Source of the DNA: Bradyrhizobium sp. SZCCT0153
Lineage (GTDB): Bacteria; Pseudomonadota; Alphaproteobacteria; Rhizobiales; Xanthobacteraceae
DNA: 64,000 nucleotides
Assembly: GCF_018129995.1 (NCBI RefSeq)
Contig: NZ_JAFCKS010000002.1
Location: 992,001-1,056,000 of the forward strand
Direction: 5' to 3'
The notes below the pieces were generated by a model. The model saw only the letters and a program-made list of their open reading frames with translations. It did not search any database and was not told where the DNA came from. Position numbers and translations under genes: made by a program. Of the stretch, positions 29,377-38,664 are shown one piece after another; the stretch's first letter is position 1, and every line of letters starts with the position of its first letter.

Positions 29377-29931
29377 GCGACCGCGCTCGGGGGCTCACAA
29401 GAAATCTGGAAAACAACCCCATGCACAGTAGACGGAGGCGAGGGCATCGAACGCCGTGAGGGCGGCTAACGGCTTGATGCGTCGGGGATGGTCGGCGGAA
29501 AGGCATGATCGACGCGCAATCGGGGGCAACTCCGCATTCGGGGGCCGGATCAAGCGCACGAAGACCGTCGTGGTCGGAAACCGGCCGAGCGAAGGGTTTC
29601 GCTTCCGCCGTCGCCGTCGGCGGCATGCCGCTATTCCATCTTGCCAGCAACGAAGCCGTTTGACTCGTCGGGCAAAACAGTGGCAAACGGTGATAATCGT
29701 ATAATCCGAAATTTTCGACCTTTGCATCGACCCCGAGGGGGGGCGATGAGCTTCGACCGACGAAGCAAGACCCTCCATTCCTCGAGCGCGGTTCTTACAC
29801 AAAGCTGACAGGAACAGGTCGACCGGGCCGACTGGTGCTTTTTCGCTGGCCGAGGCGGCCGGAATGGTGGAAGAGATCGGACAAGCGGCGCGAGCCGCGC
29901 GGCGAGACCCGCAAAATCCGGCGGACATGCG
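29377..29931. other. Long spacer before the two-component genes
   Basis: 555 bp. No frame shows a known family; a long minus-strand frame over 29395-29928 is arginine- and proline-rich, typical of a GC-shadow. AT-rich pockets near 29690-29715 may hold the promoter of the response regulator. Confidence 0.4.
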
Positions 29932-30606
29932 ATGCGGCTTCTGATCGTCGAAGACAATGCCGAGCTGTCACGGCTCGTTGCCGGCGGGCTGGCGGCGGCC
30001 GGCTACGAGAGCGACATCGTCGGCAGCGCGGCCGAAGCGCGCGAGGCGGTGAGCAGCGTCAGCTATGCGGCGATGATCCTCGACCTGGGCCTTCCCGACG
30101 GCGACGGCCTGTCGGTGCTGCGCGAGCTGCGCCGGCAGATGGAGCCGCTGCCGGTGCTGGTGCTGACTGCGCGCGGCGGCCTGCAGGACCGCGTCAACGG
30201 CCTGCGCAGCGGTGCCGACGACTATCTCGCAAAGCCGTTTGCGATGGAGGAACTGGTGGCGCGGCTGGAGGCGATCCTGCGCCGGCCGGGCCAGCTGCTC
30301 GGCCGCTCGCTCAGTCTCGCCAACCTCGTCTACGACACCGAAAGCCGCCAGATCTTCGTCGACGACCAGCCGCGGATCATCTCCGCGCGCGAGACATCGG
30401 TGCTCGAGATCCTGCTGCGCCGGCAGGGGCGGGTGGTGCCGAAGAAGAACGTCGAGGACCACATCTTCGGGCTCGAAGGCGAGGTCGCCTCCAACGCGGT
30501 CGAGGTCTACGTCTCGCGGCTGCGCAAGCAGCTCACCGAGCACGGCGCCAAGGTCGTGATCCACACCATCCGCGGCGTCGGCTATCTCATGGCCGAGGAG
30601 AAATAG
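29932..30606 (+). CDS. OmpR/PhoB family response regulator, TctD-like
   Basis: 224 residues. The receiver domain (1-115) has phospho-acceptor Asp51 in MILDLGLPDGDG, and Lys in DDYLAKPF at the switch. The winged-helix effector (130-222) has the DNA-contacting ARETSVLEILLRRQGRVV and YVSRLRKQL segments. It precedes the sensor kinase by one base. The TctD/QseB-type class commonly controls carboxylate transporters, and TRAP genes on both sides are the natural targets (inference). Confidence 0.93.
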   Translation: MRLLIVEDNAELSRLVAGGLAAAGYESDIVGSAAEAREAVSSVSYAAMILDLGLPDGDGLSVLRELRRQMEPLPVLVLTARGGLQDRVNGLRSGADDYLAKPFAMEELVARLEAILRRPGQLLGRSLSLANLVYDTESRQIFVDDQPRIISARETSVLEILLRRQGRVVPKKNVEDHIFGLEGEVASNAVEVYVSRLRKQLTEHGAKVVIHTIRGVGYLMAEEK

Positions 30607-30607
30607 C

Positions 30608-32035
30608 GTGGTCCAGATCGGATCCCTCGCCGGATTCCGCGCCATGATCTCTGCCAGATCGCCGACGTTCAAATCGCTGATCTGGCGCATCGTGTTCCTG
30701 CACATCGTGGCGGTTGCGGTGGTCGCGATCTTCCTGCCGCTGCTGCTGTTCTGGCTGCTCAATTCGGAGATCGACCAGCTGCACCGCGATGCCATGCGCG
30801 CGCAGGCCGAGGTGCTGGCCGAGCGCATCGTCGCCCAGCCGGACGGCCTGCTGACGTTCAATCTCCCGGACAGCCTCAGGGGGCTCTATTCCGAAGCCTA
30901 TGGCCGCTACCAGTACGACATTCGCGATGCCGAGGGTCATTTGCTGTTCTCCTCGCGCCGCAAGGCCGGCGCCGCGCCGCCGCGTCTGTCGGATACGATC
31001 TCCGGCGCCGGCGTCACCCGGACCATCGACGGCAAGACCGTGCGCATCCGGGTTGCCGAGGATCTCGCGCATCGCGACGTCATCATCGACGACATCGTCT
31101 CGAATTTCTTCAGGCGCGTCGGGTGGACCACCATTCCGATCCTGCTGATCCTGCTCGCCACCGACATCATCATCTTCCGCCGCGCGGTCGCCCCGCTGTG
31201 GAAGGCCTCCGAGGAGGCCAGCAATATCGGCCCGTCGCGAACCCACGTTCGCCTGCCGACCGAGCAGATCCCGCGCGAGATCATGCCGCTGGTCACTGCC
31301 GTCAACCAGGCGCTCGACCGCCTCGAGGACGGCTTTCGGGTTCAGCGGCAGTTCACGGCGGACGCCGCGCATCAGTTGCGCACGCCGCTCGCGATCCTGC
31401 GCACGCGGATCGAGACGCTCGGCGACGGCGCGGCAAGAGAGGCGCTGCATGCCGACATCGAAGCCATGAGCCGCATCGTCGCCCAACTGCTGGAGATCGC
31501 CGAGCTCGACACGCTGGTGCTCGATCCCGGCGAGACCGCCGACCTGCGCGCGGTCTGCACCGAGGTGGTCGGTTCGATCGCGCCGTTTGCGATCGCGCAG
31601 CACAAGGACATCGCACTGAGGGGCACCGACGCGCCGGTGCTGATCCACGGCAATTCCGTGATGCTGCAGCGCGCGATCTTCAACCTCGCGGAAAACGCCA
31701 TCAAGTTCACGGCAAAGGACACTTCCGTCGACGTCGAGGTGTGCGAGGACGGTGCGGTGCGCGTGCGCGATTGCGGCCCCGGCATCGCGGAGGCCGAGCG
31801 CGATCTGATCTTCCAGCGTTTCTGGCGCGCCGACCGTCAGCGCAGCGACGGCGCCGGCCTCGGGCTCTCGATCGTGCGCGGCGTGGCGGACGATCATGCG
31901 GCGACGGTTGTGGTGGAGAATCTTCCCGGCGGCGGCGCGGAGTTCACGCTGCGGTTCAGGCTGGCGGAGGCAGCAAAGGTCGCTGGAAAGGACTGGCGCA
32001 GCACTGACGCTGCACCCTCTCCCCTTGTGGGGTAG
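30608..32035 (+). CDS. TctE-like sensor histidine kinase
   Basis: 475 residues from GTG 30608. Two membrane helices (about 28-50 and 175-192) flank a periplasmic 2CSK-N type sensor of 120 residues. Then HAMP-like linker, HisKA with His255 (ADAAHQLRTPLAIL), and HATPase_c with NLAENAIKFT, RDCGPGIAEAERDLIF and GAGLGLSIV. It would phosphorylate the regulator encoded one base upstream in response to a periplasmic solute, probably a carboxylate as for TctE. The C-terminal few codons abut a repeat element at 32034, which may have replaced the native end. Confidence 0.92.
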   Translation: MVQIGSLAGFRAMISARSPTFKSLIWRIVFLHIVAVAVVAIFLPLLLFWLLNSEIDQLHRDAMRAQAEVLAERIVAQPDGLLTFNLPDSLRGLYSEAYGRYQYDIRDAEGHLLFSSRRKAGAAPPRLSDTISGAGVTRTIDGKTVRIRVAEDLAHRDVIIDDIVSNFFRRVGWTTIPILLILLATDIIIFRRAVAPLWKASEEASNIGPSRTHVRLPTEQIPREIMPLVTAVNQALDRLEDGFRVQRQFTADAAHQLRTPLAILRTRIETLGDGAAREALHADIEAMSRIVAQLLEIAELDTLVLDPGETADLRAVCTEVVGSIAPFAIAQHKDIALRGTDAPVLIHGNSVMLQRAIFNLAENAIKFTAKDTSVDVEVCEDGAVRVRDCGPGIAEAERDLIFQRFWRADRQRSDGAGLGLSIVRGVADDHAATVVVENLPGGGAEFTLRFRLAEAAKVAGKDWRSTDAAPSPLVG

Positions 32036-32242
32036 GGCTATCGCATATGAAGAAAAGCGTGGCGGGCAGCTTGCCTGCGGCCCATCCTTCGAGACGCCCG
32101 CCTACGGCGGGCCCTCAGGATGAGGTCGCGTTTTGCGGTGAGATATCAGACCCTAATGGTGAGGAGCCCGCCAAAGCGGGCGTCTCGAACCATGCAGGCC
32201 GAGCTCTTTCGGAAACCTCCCGCTATCATATGCGATAGCCCT
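32034..32242. mobile_element. MITE-like element built around a Bradyrhizobium palindromic repeat
   Basis: 209 bp. The ends are a perfect 17-bp inverted repeat, AGGGCTATCGCATATGA (32034-32050) and TCATATGCGATAGCCCT (32226-32242). Inside lies a double palindrome (CCTTCGAGACGCCCGCC...GGCGGGCCCTCAGGATGAGG and GGTGAGGAGCCCGC...GCGGGCGTCTCGAACC) that I recognise as a widespread Bradyrhizobium intergenic repeat. The element is flanked by a 10-bp direct repeat CCTTGTGGGG (32023-32032 and 32244-32253) that looks like a target duplication. No coding capacity. Confidence 0.65.
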
Positions 32243-32278
32243 GCCTTGTGGGGGAGGGCTAGGCGGGAACCGCGCCAG

Positions 32279-33934
32279 CTACTGCTTCGGCTGGCCGAAA
32301 TCGAGCGGCGGCAGGTCGATCTGCGGAATTTCGATCTTGATGGTGTTGGGATCGACGGTGGACTGCACGCCCTTGTAGTGCATCACCATCGACGGGAACA
32401 TGATCACGAGCAGTACCATGACGACCTGGATGACGACGAACGGTACCGCGCCCCAGTAGATCTGTCCCGTCGTGACCGGCTCCATCCTCTTGCCGGTGAC
32501 GCGGTCGGTGTAGCGCTCCTTCGGCGCGACCGAGCGCAGGTAGAACAACGCAAAGCCGAATGGCGGATGCATGAACGAGGTCTGCATGTTGACGCCGAGG
32601 ATGACGCCGAACCAGATCAGGTCGATGCCGAGATGCTCGGCAGCCGGCCCGAGCAGCGGAATCACGATGAAGGCGAGCTCGAAGAAATCGAGGAAGAAGG
32701 CCAGCACGAAGACGAAGGCGTTGACGAAGATGAGGAAGCCGATCTGGCCGCCGGGCAGCGAGGTCAGGAGATGCTCGACCCAGACATGGCCGTTGACACC
32801 GTAGAAAGTCAGCGAGAACACGCGGGCGCCGACCAGGATGAAAACGACGAAGGCCGAAAGCTTTGCCGTCGATTCGGTGGCCTGGCGAACCAGGTCCCAG
32901 GTCAGCCGCCGCTTCATGGCGCCGAGTATGAGGGCGCCGGCTGCGCCCATCGCGCCGCCTTCCGTCGGAGTGGCGACGCCGATGAAGATCGTCCCCAGCA
33001 CCAGGAAGATCAGGAACAGCGGCGGCACCATCACGAATGTCGTCTGCTGCGCCATCTTCGAGAGGAAGCGGAAGCCGGTGAGCTTGTCGACGATCCAGTT
33101 CACGACTGCGACGGCGAACGCGAACAGGATGCCGAAGAACATGCTCAGCACCACGAAATCGGCGCCATGCGTGTCCGAATTTCGCATCATGAGCCATCCG
33201 AACACGCAGCTTGCGAGAAACAGCACGCCGAGCGAAGGCAGGCCACGGCTGCCGTTTTCCTCGCGGAAGCCGATCGCTTCCTTCGGCAGGCCCGGCACCG
33301 CTTTCGGGAAGATCAGGCTGACCAGAAAGGCATATCCCGCGTACAGGCCGGCGAGCACGAGGCCCGGTATGAACGCGCCCTCGTACATGTCTCCGACCGA
33401 CTTGCCGAGCTGATCGGCCATCACGATGAGAACGAGCGAGGGCGGAATGATCTGGGCCAGCGTGCCGGACGCGGCGATGATGCCGGTCGCCACGCGGCGG
33501 TCGTAGCCGTAGCGCAGCATGATCGGGAGGGAGATCAGCCCCATGGAGATCACCGATGCCGCGACCACGCCGGTGGTTGCCGCGAGCAGCGCGCCGACGA
33601 AGACGACGGCATAGGCAAGGCCGCCGCGGATGGTGCCGAACAACTGGCCGATGGTGTCGAGCAAATCCTCGGCCATGCCGGAGCGCTCGAGCACCAGTCC
33701 CATGAAAGTGAAGAATGGAATGGCAAGCAGCGTGTCGTTGTTCATCACGCCGTAGACGCGCTCAGGCAGGGCCTGCAGGAAATCCGGATGGAATTCGCCG
33801 AGCTGGATGCCGATCACGGCGAAGAACAGCCCCACGGCGCCGAGCGAAAATGCCGCCGGGTAGCCGAGCAGCAGCACGACCACCAGCGACGCAAACATGA
33901 TCGGCGCCATATTGGCGATAATAAACGCGGTCAT
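32279..33934 (-). CDS. dctM: TRAP transporter large permease subunit
   Basis: 551 residues, longer than the 430 typical of DctM because of an extended loop (about residues 215-265) and a 60-residue C-terminal tail. Repeated hydrophobic segments, GMAEDLLDTIGQ, SGTLAQIIPPSLVLIVMAD and GGAMGAAGALILG are DctM landmarks. It is the Na+-coupled membrane channel for a periplasmically bound solute. It is followed upstream on the same strand by DctQ after a 29-bp gap. The binding proteins at 26973 and 28232 are likely partners. Confidence 0.93.
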   Translation of the reverse strand: MTAFIIANMAPIMFASLVVVLLLGYPAAFSLGAVGLFFAVIGIQLGEFHPDFLQALPERVYGVMNNDTLLAIPFFTFMGLVLERSGMAEDLLDTIGQLFGTIRGGLAYAVVFVGALLAATTGVVAASVISMGLISLPIMLRYGYDRRVATGIIAASGTLAQIIPPSLVLIVMADQLGKSVGDMYEGAFIPGLVLAGLYAGYAFLVSLIFPKAVPGLPKEAIGFREENGSRGLPSLGVLFLASCVFGWLMMRNSDTHGADFVVLSMFFGILFAFAVAVVNWIVDKLTGFRFLSKMAQQTTFVMVPPLFLIFLVLGTIFIGVATPTEGGAMGAAGALILGAMKRRLTWDLVRQATESTAKLSAFVVFILVGARVFSLTFYGVNGHVWVEHLLTSLPGGQIGFLIFVNAFVFVLAFFLDFFELAFIVIPLLGPAAEHLGIDLIWFGVILGVNMQTSFMHPPFGFALFYLRSVAPKERYTDRVTGKRMEPVTTGQIYWGAVPFVVIQVVMVLLVIMFPSMVMHYKGVQSTVDPNTIKIEIPQIDLPPLDFGQPKQ

Positions 33935-33963
33935 TGAATCCCCCTACGAAGGCCGCTCGCCGA

Positions 33964-34545
33964 TTACTTCTTTTCGATCGCTTCAACGAGATGCTCGACC
34001 TCGGCCTCCAGCGCCGAAACCTGCGACTCGTGAGGATCCGGAATCATGCCGCGCATGATGGCGATCCGCTTGATCAACTCGGAGATGGCCTGAACGAGCA
34101 GCATCGCGAAGCCGATCATGATGAGTGACTTGGCCGGCCATTGCGGCAAGCCGCCGGCATTGCCTGATTGCTCGTTGATCTGGAACGAACGCAGGAAGAA
34201 CGGTACGCCGGTGATGATCATGACGACGGTCAGCGGTATCAGGAAGAACAGGTGCCCGACCAGGTCGATGACGTTGCGCATCTGCTTCGGCAGCATGGCG
34301 TTGACGATGTCGATCCGGATGTGCTCGTTGTCCAGCAGCGTCCAGGACGAGCACAGCAGGAAGACGATGCTGAACAGCACCCATTGCAACTCGAGCCATG
34401 AATTCGAAGACGTGTCGAAGGTCTTGCGCACGATCGCATTGACCGCCGAGATGATCACGGCGACCAAAATCAACCAGGCCAGGCGCTTGCCCGTCCAGCG
34501 TGTAAACGCGTCGATGCCGCCGCTCAGTTTCAGGAGCGCTGTCAA
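33964..34545 (-). CDS. dctQ: TRAP transporter small permease subunit
   Basis: 193 residues from TTG 34545, which has GGGGAGGA eight bases upstream; the longer frame to 34665 adds 40 residues that do not fit the family. Four membrane helices and the DctQ motif SSNSWLELQWVLFSIVFLL, with HIRIDIV between helices two and three. It forms the DctQM complex with the downstream dctM product. The gene leads the operon. Confidence 0.9.
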   Translation of the reverse strand: MTALLKLSGGIDAFTRWTGKRLAWLILVAVIISAVNAIVRKTFDTSSNSWLELQWVLFSIVFLLCSSWTLLDNEHIRIDIVNAMLPKQMRNVIDLVGHLFFLIPLTVVMIITGVPFFLRSFQINEQSGNAGGLPQWPAKSLIMIGFAMLLVQAISELIKRIAIMRGMIPDPHESQVSALEAEVEHLVEAIEKK

Positions 34546-34717
34546 GATAGGTCCTCCCCGCTTATGCCCCGGCCGTCTTGTCTGCGCCGACTTGGGCGCG
34601 TCGGCTTGTCTCGCCGCGCAGGCATGAGGCCGCCGCACAAAACCAGCGGGCGTGCCGTCCGTCAATTGGAAGTTTGTTGATTGTTAAGGGAAATCGCCCG
34701 GAAGAGACAAGTTGACG

Positions 34718-35752
34718 CTAGCCGCCGGTGACGCTCATGTGCCTGGAGACGCTGGGGCGGTCGTGGCGGCGGTCGATGATGAAATCGTGGCCCTTCGGCT
34801 TCAGCCCAATGGCGCGGTCGATCGCATCCGCAAGCAGCGTATTGTCATCGGATGCACGCAGAGGTTTGCGCAGATCGGACGCGTCCTCGTGGCCGAGGCA
34901 GGTGTGCAGCGTGCCCGTGCAGGTGATCCGCACCCGGTTGCAGGATTCGCAGAAATTGTGGGTCATCGGCGTGATGAAGCCGAGCTTGCCGCCGGTCTCG
35001 GCGACGCTGACATAGCGCGCCGGCCCGCCGGTGGTCTCGCTTAAGTCCGTCAACGTGAATTGCTGGGCGAGGCGCGCGCGCACCAGCGACAGCGGCAGAT
35101 ACTGGTCGATGCGGCCCGAGCCGATCTCGCCCATCGGCATGACCTCGATGAGCGTCAGGCCCATGCCCTTGCCGTGGGCCCAGCGCATCAGTTCGGGCAG
35201 CTCTTCCTCGTTGAGGTTCTTCAGGGCCACGGCGTTGATCTTCACGGCGAGGCCCGCGGCGCGCGCGGCCTCGATGCCTTCCAGCACCTTGTCGATCTCG
35301 CCCCAGCGGGTGATCTCGCGAAACTTTCGCGGGTCGAGCGTGTCGAGAGAGACGTTGATGCGGCGGACGCCGCAATCGGCGAGCTCCTGGGCGTATTTCG
35401 CAAGCTGGGTGCCGTTGGTGGTCAGCGTCAGCTCGCTCAAGGCGCCGCTCGACAGATGCCGCGACAGCGAGCGCACCAGCGTCATCACGTTGCGACGGAC
35501 CAGCGGCTCGCCGCCCGTGAGCCGCAGCTTCTTCACGCCCTTGGCGATGAAGGCCGAGCAGAGCCGGTCGAGCTCTTCGAGCGTCAACAGGTCCGCCTTG
35601 GGCAGGAACGTCATGTCTTCCGACATGCAATAGAAGCAGCGCAGGTCGCAGCGGTCGGTGACGGACACGCGCAAATACGAGATGGTCCGCCCGAACGGAT
35701 CGGTCATGGCGCTCGACAGCGCTGCTCGGGGGCTCGCGGAAAGTCCGTTCAT
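34718..35752 (-). CDS. moaA: GTP 3',8-cyclase
   Basis: 344 residues. Radical SAM site CDLRCFYC (Cys35, Cys39, Cys42), SAM-binding [11 protein letters not shown], and the C-terminal 4Fe-4S site C-x2-C (FCESCNRVR) plus HTCLGHE. The final HMSVTGG keeps the essential double glycine. It makes cyclic pyranopterin precursor with MoaC for molybdenum cofactor. Start at 35752 is family-like; 17-codon extension to 35797 is not. Confidence 0.96.
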   Translation of the reverse strand: MNGLSASPRAALSSAMTDPFGRTISYLRVSVTDRCDLRCFYCMSEDMTFLPKADLLTLEELDRLCSAFIAKGVKKLRLTGGEPLVRRNVMTLVRSLSRHLSSGALSELTLTTNGTQLAKYAQELADCGVRRINVSLDTLDPRKFREITRWGEIDKVLEGIEAARAAGLAVKINAVALKNLNEEELPELMRWAHGKGMGLTLIEVMPMGEIGSGRIDQYLPLSLVRARLAQQFTLTDLSETTGGPARYVSVAETGGKLGFITPMTHNFCESCNRVRITCTGTLHTCLGHEDASDLRKPLRASDDNTLLADAIDRAIGLKPKGHDFIIDRRHDRPSVSRHMSVTGG

Positions 35753-35871
35753 ACCAAATGCCTTGTCACTTACGGCGACGGCAAAGCTTTGCTTCAACGC
35801 CGCGCTGGACGCAATCTAAGCATGGCGATGCCCAAGGACAATCGCGAGCGTGACGCAGGTCCAAGCTTGGG

Positions 35872-36363
35872 TCAGCGCTTGCCCGTGGTCGGATCGGGGA
35901 ACGGCGATCCTGCAGCAGGTGCAGCATCGGCCGGTGCGGCGGCTGCAGCCGGTTTCGGCTTCTTCGGCCGGTGCGGCTTGCGGACCGGTTTCGGCGGGGC
36001 GGCCGGCTGAAGTTCCGCGAACACCGGACTGGGGTCCGTGGTGACCGAGGCGGGTGTGGTGAAATCGCCGGGATTCTTGATCACGTTCACCGGGACGCTG
36101 ACCGGCTGGTATTTGGGCAGGGCGAAAGCCACCGTGAAGGGGGCGTCGGGGGCCGGAACCGAGACGGAGCAGGGGGTTTTGCAGCCCGAACCAAGTGAGG
36201 TCGTGGCGTCAGCCCCGGGGGGATTGGATTCGAGCCGGACCTGGACGGTCGGCGGCGCCGATTTGAACATGTCCCAAGACATTGAAGAGCAACCGCCAAG
36301 GCTGGTTGCCCCGAGGAGGCTCGCCCCCGCTAACGCAATCGCGCTGACACGACGCATGACCAT
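35872..36363 (-). CDS. PEGA-domain lipoprotein
   Basis: 163 residues. Lipoprotein signal: hydrophobic AIALAGASLLGATSLGGCSS with lipobox LGGC, so it is lipidated and exported. Residues 40-100 resemble a PEGA beta domain (VRLESNPPGADATTS, CKTPCSVSVPAPDAPFTVAF). The C-terminal third is a proline-alanine-lysine stalk, probably periplasmic spacer or wall-interacting. Function unknown. ATG at 36363 chosen; a longer frame to 36429 has no signal peptide. Confidence 0.85.
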   Translation of the reverse strand: MVMRRVSAIALAGASLLGATSLGGCSSMSWDMFKSAPPTVQVRLESNPPGADATTSLGSGCKTPCSVSVPAPDAPFTVAFALPKYQPVSVPVNVIKNPGDFTTPASVTTDPSPVFAELQPAAPPKPVRKPHRPKKPKPAAAAAPADAAPAAGSPFPDPTTGKR

Positions 36364-36510
36364 CCCAATCTTCTGCGACGAACCGCCACATCCCCGAGCG
36401 AACTTAGGGGCGTCGTTCCAGCCAGGCAACCGGCGGGCTGCGCATAGTTAATAGATGGTTAACGCAGGGTTCCCCGGAATATCGACGACATATCAACGTG
36501 TTGAGAGCGC

Positions 36511-37185
36511 CTACGCCGTCATCAGGCTATGGGCTGCGGCCGGCAGGTCGCGCATGTGATGGATCAGCCGGTCCGGCTTCAGCTCGGCGATCGGCACGTC
36601 CGTGTAGCCGAAGCTGACCCCGATCACGGGCACCCCGGCCCTGCGGGCCACTCCGACATCGGTTCCGGCATCGCCGACCATGATGCTGGCTTTGATCGCG
36701 CCGCCGGCGCGCGCCACGGTTTCGCGGAAAATGGTCGGGTCGGGCTTCTGGACGCCAAACGTGTCGGCGCCGCAGATCGCCGCGAAGCGCCTGCTGAGGT
36801 CGAGCTGGTCCAGCAGCCGCTTCGACAGCCATTCCAGCTTGTTGGTGCAGACCGCGAGCCGATGGCCCTGGGCGGCAAAATGGTCGAGCGCGGCCTCCAG
36901 CCCCTCGAAGGGCCGGGATTCGACCGCGATATGATCGGCATAATAAGCGATGAAATCCGCCGTCATTCGGTCCATGTCCGAAGGCGTGACCGTGCGGCCC
37001 TCGGCCTCCAGCCCCCGCTCGATCAGCTTGCGGGCGCCGGCGCCGATCATGTTCCGTGCCGAGGCCATCGGCACGGGCGGCAGCCCTTCGCGGTCGAGCA
37101 CGTAATTCAGCGCGGTGATCAGGTCGGGCGCCGTATCCACAAGCGTGCCGTCGAGATCGAAGACGAGGGTGTAGGGGGAGGTCAT
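36511..37185 (-). CDS. gph: HAD family phosphoglycolate phosphatase
   Basis: 224 residues from ATG 37185. HAD motif I DLDGTLVDTAPDL (residues 9-21) with nucleophile Asp, motif II CTNK, motif III lysine in FGVQKPDP, and motif IV MVGDAGTDVG. Cap domain C1 helical (about 20-85). It removes phosphate from 2-phosphoglycolate made by DNA repair or Rubisco. Convergent with no partner; rpiA starts on the opposite strand 166 bp away. Confidence 0.92.
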   Translation of the reverse strand: MTSPYTLVFDLDGTLVDTAPDLITALNYVLDREGLPPVPMASARNMIGAGARKLIERGLEAEGRTVTPSDMDRMTADFIAYYADHIAVESRPFEGLEAALDHFAAQGHRLAVCTNKLEWLSKRLLDQLDLSRRFAAICGADTFGVQKPDPTIFRETVARAGGAIKASIMVGDAGTDVGVARRAGVPVIGVSFGYTDVPIAELKPDRLIHHMRDLPAAAHSLMTA

Positions 37186-37350
37186 GTCGGAAGCGCTATC
37201 GGTCCGGCCCCGCCGGCGCAAGGGCCGGAGCCATAAGATCACCTTATAAGATAGGCCCGCAGGCCTGTTCCGGCGGAAAAAACGAGGCTACATAGGCCGC
37301 CGCAACCGGCTATATCGGCGGCACGGTCTTCATCCAGAGGCGGGCGCATC

Positions 37351-38064
37351 GTGAACATGGACCAGTTGAAGCGGCAGGCTGCGGCGCGCGCCCTCGAGGA
37401 GGTGCGTGACGGCATGCAGCTCGGGCTCGGCACCGGCTCGACCGCGAAACATTTCGTCGAACTGCTCGGCGAGCGCGTCGCCGCCGGGCTCAAGGTGATC
37501 GGCGTGCCGACCTCAGAGGCGACGCGCCTCGACGCGGCGCGCTGCGGCGTGCCGCTGACCACGCTCGATGAGATCGACCATCTCGACATCACCGTCGACG
37601 GCGCCGACGAGATCGATCCCGAGCTCAATCTGATCAAGGGTGGCGGGGGCGCGCTTCTGCGCGAGAAGATCGTCGCGGCCGCTTCGGATCGCATGATCGT
37701 GATTGCCGACGACACCAAATGGGTGCCGACGCTCGGCCGCTTTCCGCTGCCGGTCGAGGTCATCCCGTTCGGGCTCGGCGCGACGCGCCGCGCGATCGAG
37801 AAGGCATTTGCGCAATGCGGCGTTTCCGGGCAAATGGCGGTCCGCAAGGGCAAGGATGGCCACGTTTTCGTCACCGATGGCGGCCACTGGATCGTCGATG
37901 CCCAGCTTGGAAAGATCGTGGATCCGGCTCGTCTCGCCAAGGCGTTGAGCGCGATCCCCGGCGTCGTCGAGCATGGTCTGTTCATCGGCTTGGCCAGCTC
38001 GGCTGTTTTGGCGGGTGGCGAGGGGATTCGCGTGGTTGAACGGCGAAAGCCGAAAGGAGACTAG
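37351..38064 (+). CDS. rpiA: Ribose-5-phosphate isomerase A
   Basis: 237 residues. [13 protein letters not shown] phosphate loop, [26 protein letters not shown] with catalytic Asp and Glu, and C-terminal [13 protein letters not shown]. Interconverts ribose-5-phosphate and ribulose-5-phosphate in the pentose phosphate pathway. GTG 37351 or ATG 37357 may start. Stop lies two bases before the DUF2059 gene. Confidence 0.96.
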   Translation: MNMDQLKRQAAARALEEVRDGMQLGLGTGSTAKHFVELLGERVAAGLKVIGVPTSEATRLDAARCGVPLTTLDEIDHLDITVDGADEIDPELNLIKGGGGALLREKIVAAASDRMIVIADDTKWVPTLGRFPLPVEVIPFGLGATRRAIEKAFAQCGVSGQMAVRKGKDGHVFVTDGGHWIVDAQLGKIVDPARLAKALSAIPGVVEHGLFIGLASSAVLAGGEGIRVVERRKPKGD

Positions 38065-38066
38065 GA

Positions 38067-38609
38067 ATGAACAGCGTTTTGAGATTCTTGCCGGCCGCGG
38101 CCCTCGCTGCGGGACTGGCGGTCGCAGCCGTTCCGGCTGTCGCCCAGCAGCCGGCCCCGAAGGCTGCGGTGGCCCCGGGCGTGCCGAAGGCTTCGCCGGC
38201 GGCGCTCGCTGCGGCCAAGGAGATTTTGCAGATCAAGAACGCCGCTGCGATGTATGCCGGCGCCGTGCCCGGCCTCGTCGAGAAGACCAAGGGCGTGCTG
38301 ACCCAGCAGAACCTCAATTACCAGAAGGATCTCAACGAAGTCGCCCCGATCGTCGCCCAGCAGCTCCAGGGACGCCAGAGCGAGATCGGCGATGGCATGG
38401 CGCAGATCTATGCCAGCGAGTTCACCGAGCAGGAGCTGAAGGATCTCGTCACCTTCTACAAGTCGCCGCTGGGCAAGAAACTGATCGACGCCGAGCCGCG
38501 CGCCATCGGCCTCAGCATGGCCTTCATGAACTCCTGGGCCCAGAGCTTCTCCGAGATCGTGATGGGCGCCTTCCGCGCCGAGATGCGCAAGCGTGGCAAG
38601 GAGATCTGA
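38067..38609 (+). CDS. DUF2059 family exported protein
   Basis: 180 residues. Signal peptide (residues 1-25, cleaved near AVAQQ) and a helical DUF2059 domain near 90-165, ending FTEQELKDLVTFYKSPLGKKL, its hallmark motif. Periplasmic, role unknown. Coupled to rpiA (two-base gap), an arrangement likely conserved in the genus. Confidence 0.88.
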   Translation: MNSVLRFLPAAALAAGLAVAAVPAVAQQPAPKAAVAPGVPKASPAALAAAKEILQIKNAAAMYAGAVPGLVEKTKGVLTQQNLNYQKDLNEVAPIVAQQLQGRQSEIGDGMAQIYASEFTEQELKDLVTFYKSPLGKKLIDAEPRAIGLSMAFMNSWAQSFSEIVMGAFRAEMRKRGKEI

Positions 38610-38664
38610 TCGAACCTATCTGATCAGAATCCGGATCGTGCTCTAGGAGAGGTCGGAGTGGACA

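Noticed and set aside
29395..29928. 177-codon minus-strand frame upstream of the two-component genes
   Set aside because: No family, no ribosome site and arginine-rich composition; treated as non-coding.
32120..33937. 605-codon open frame on the plus strand across the dctM gene
   Set aside because: It lies antisense to a clear DctM coding sequence, is rich in Arg, His, Glu and Gln, and has no family features; a GC-codon shadow.
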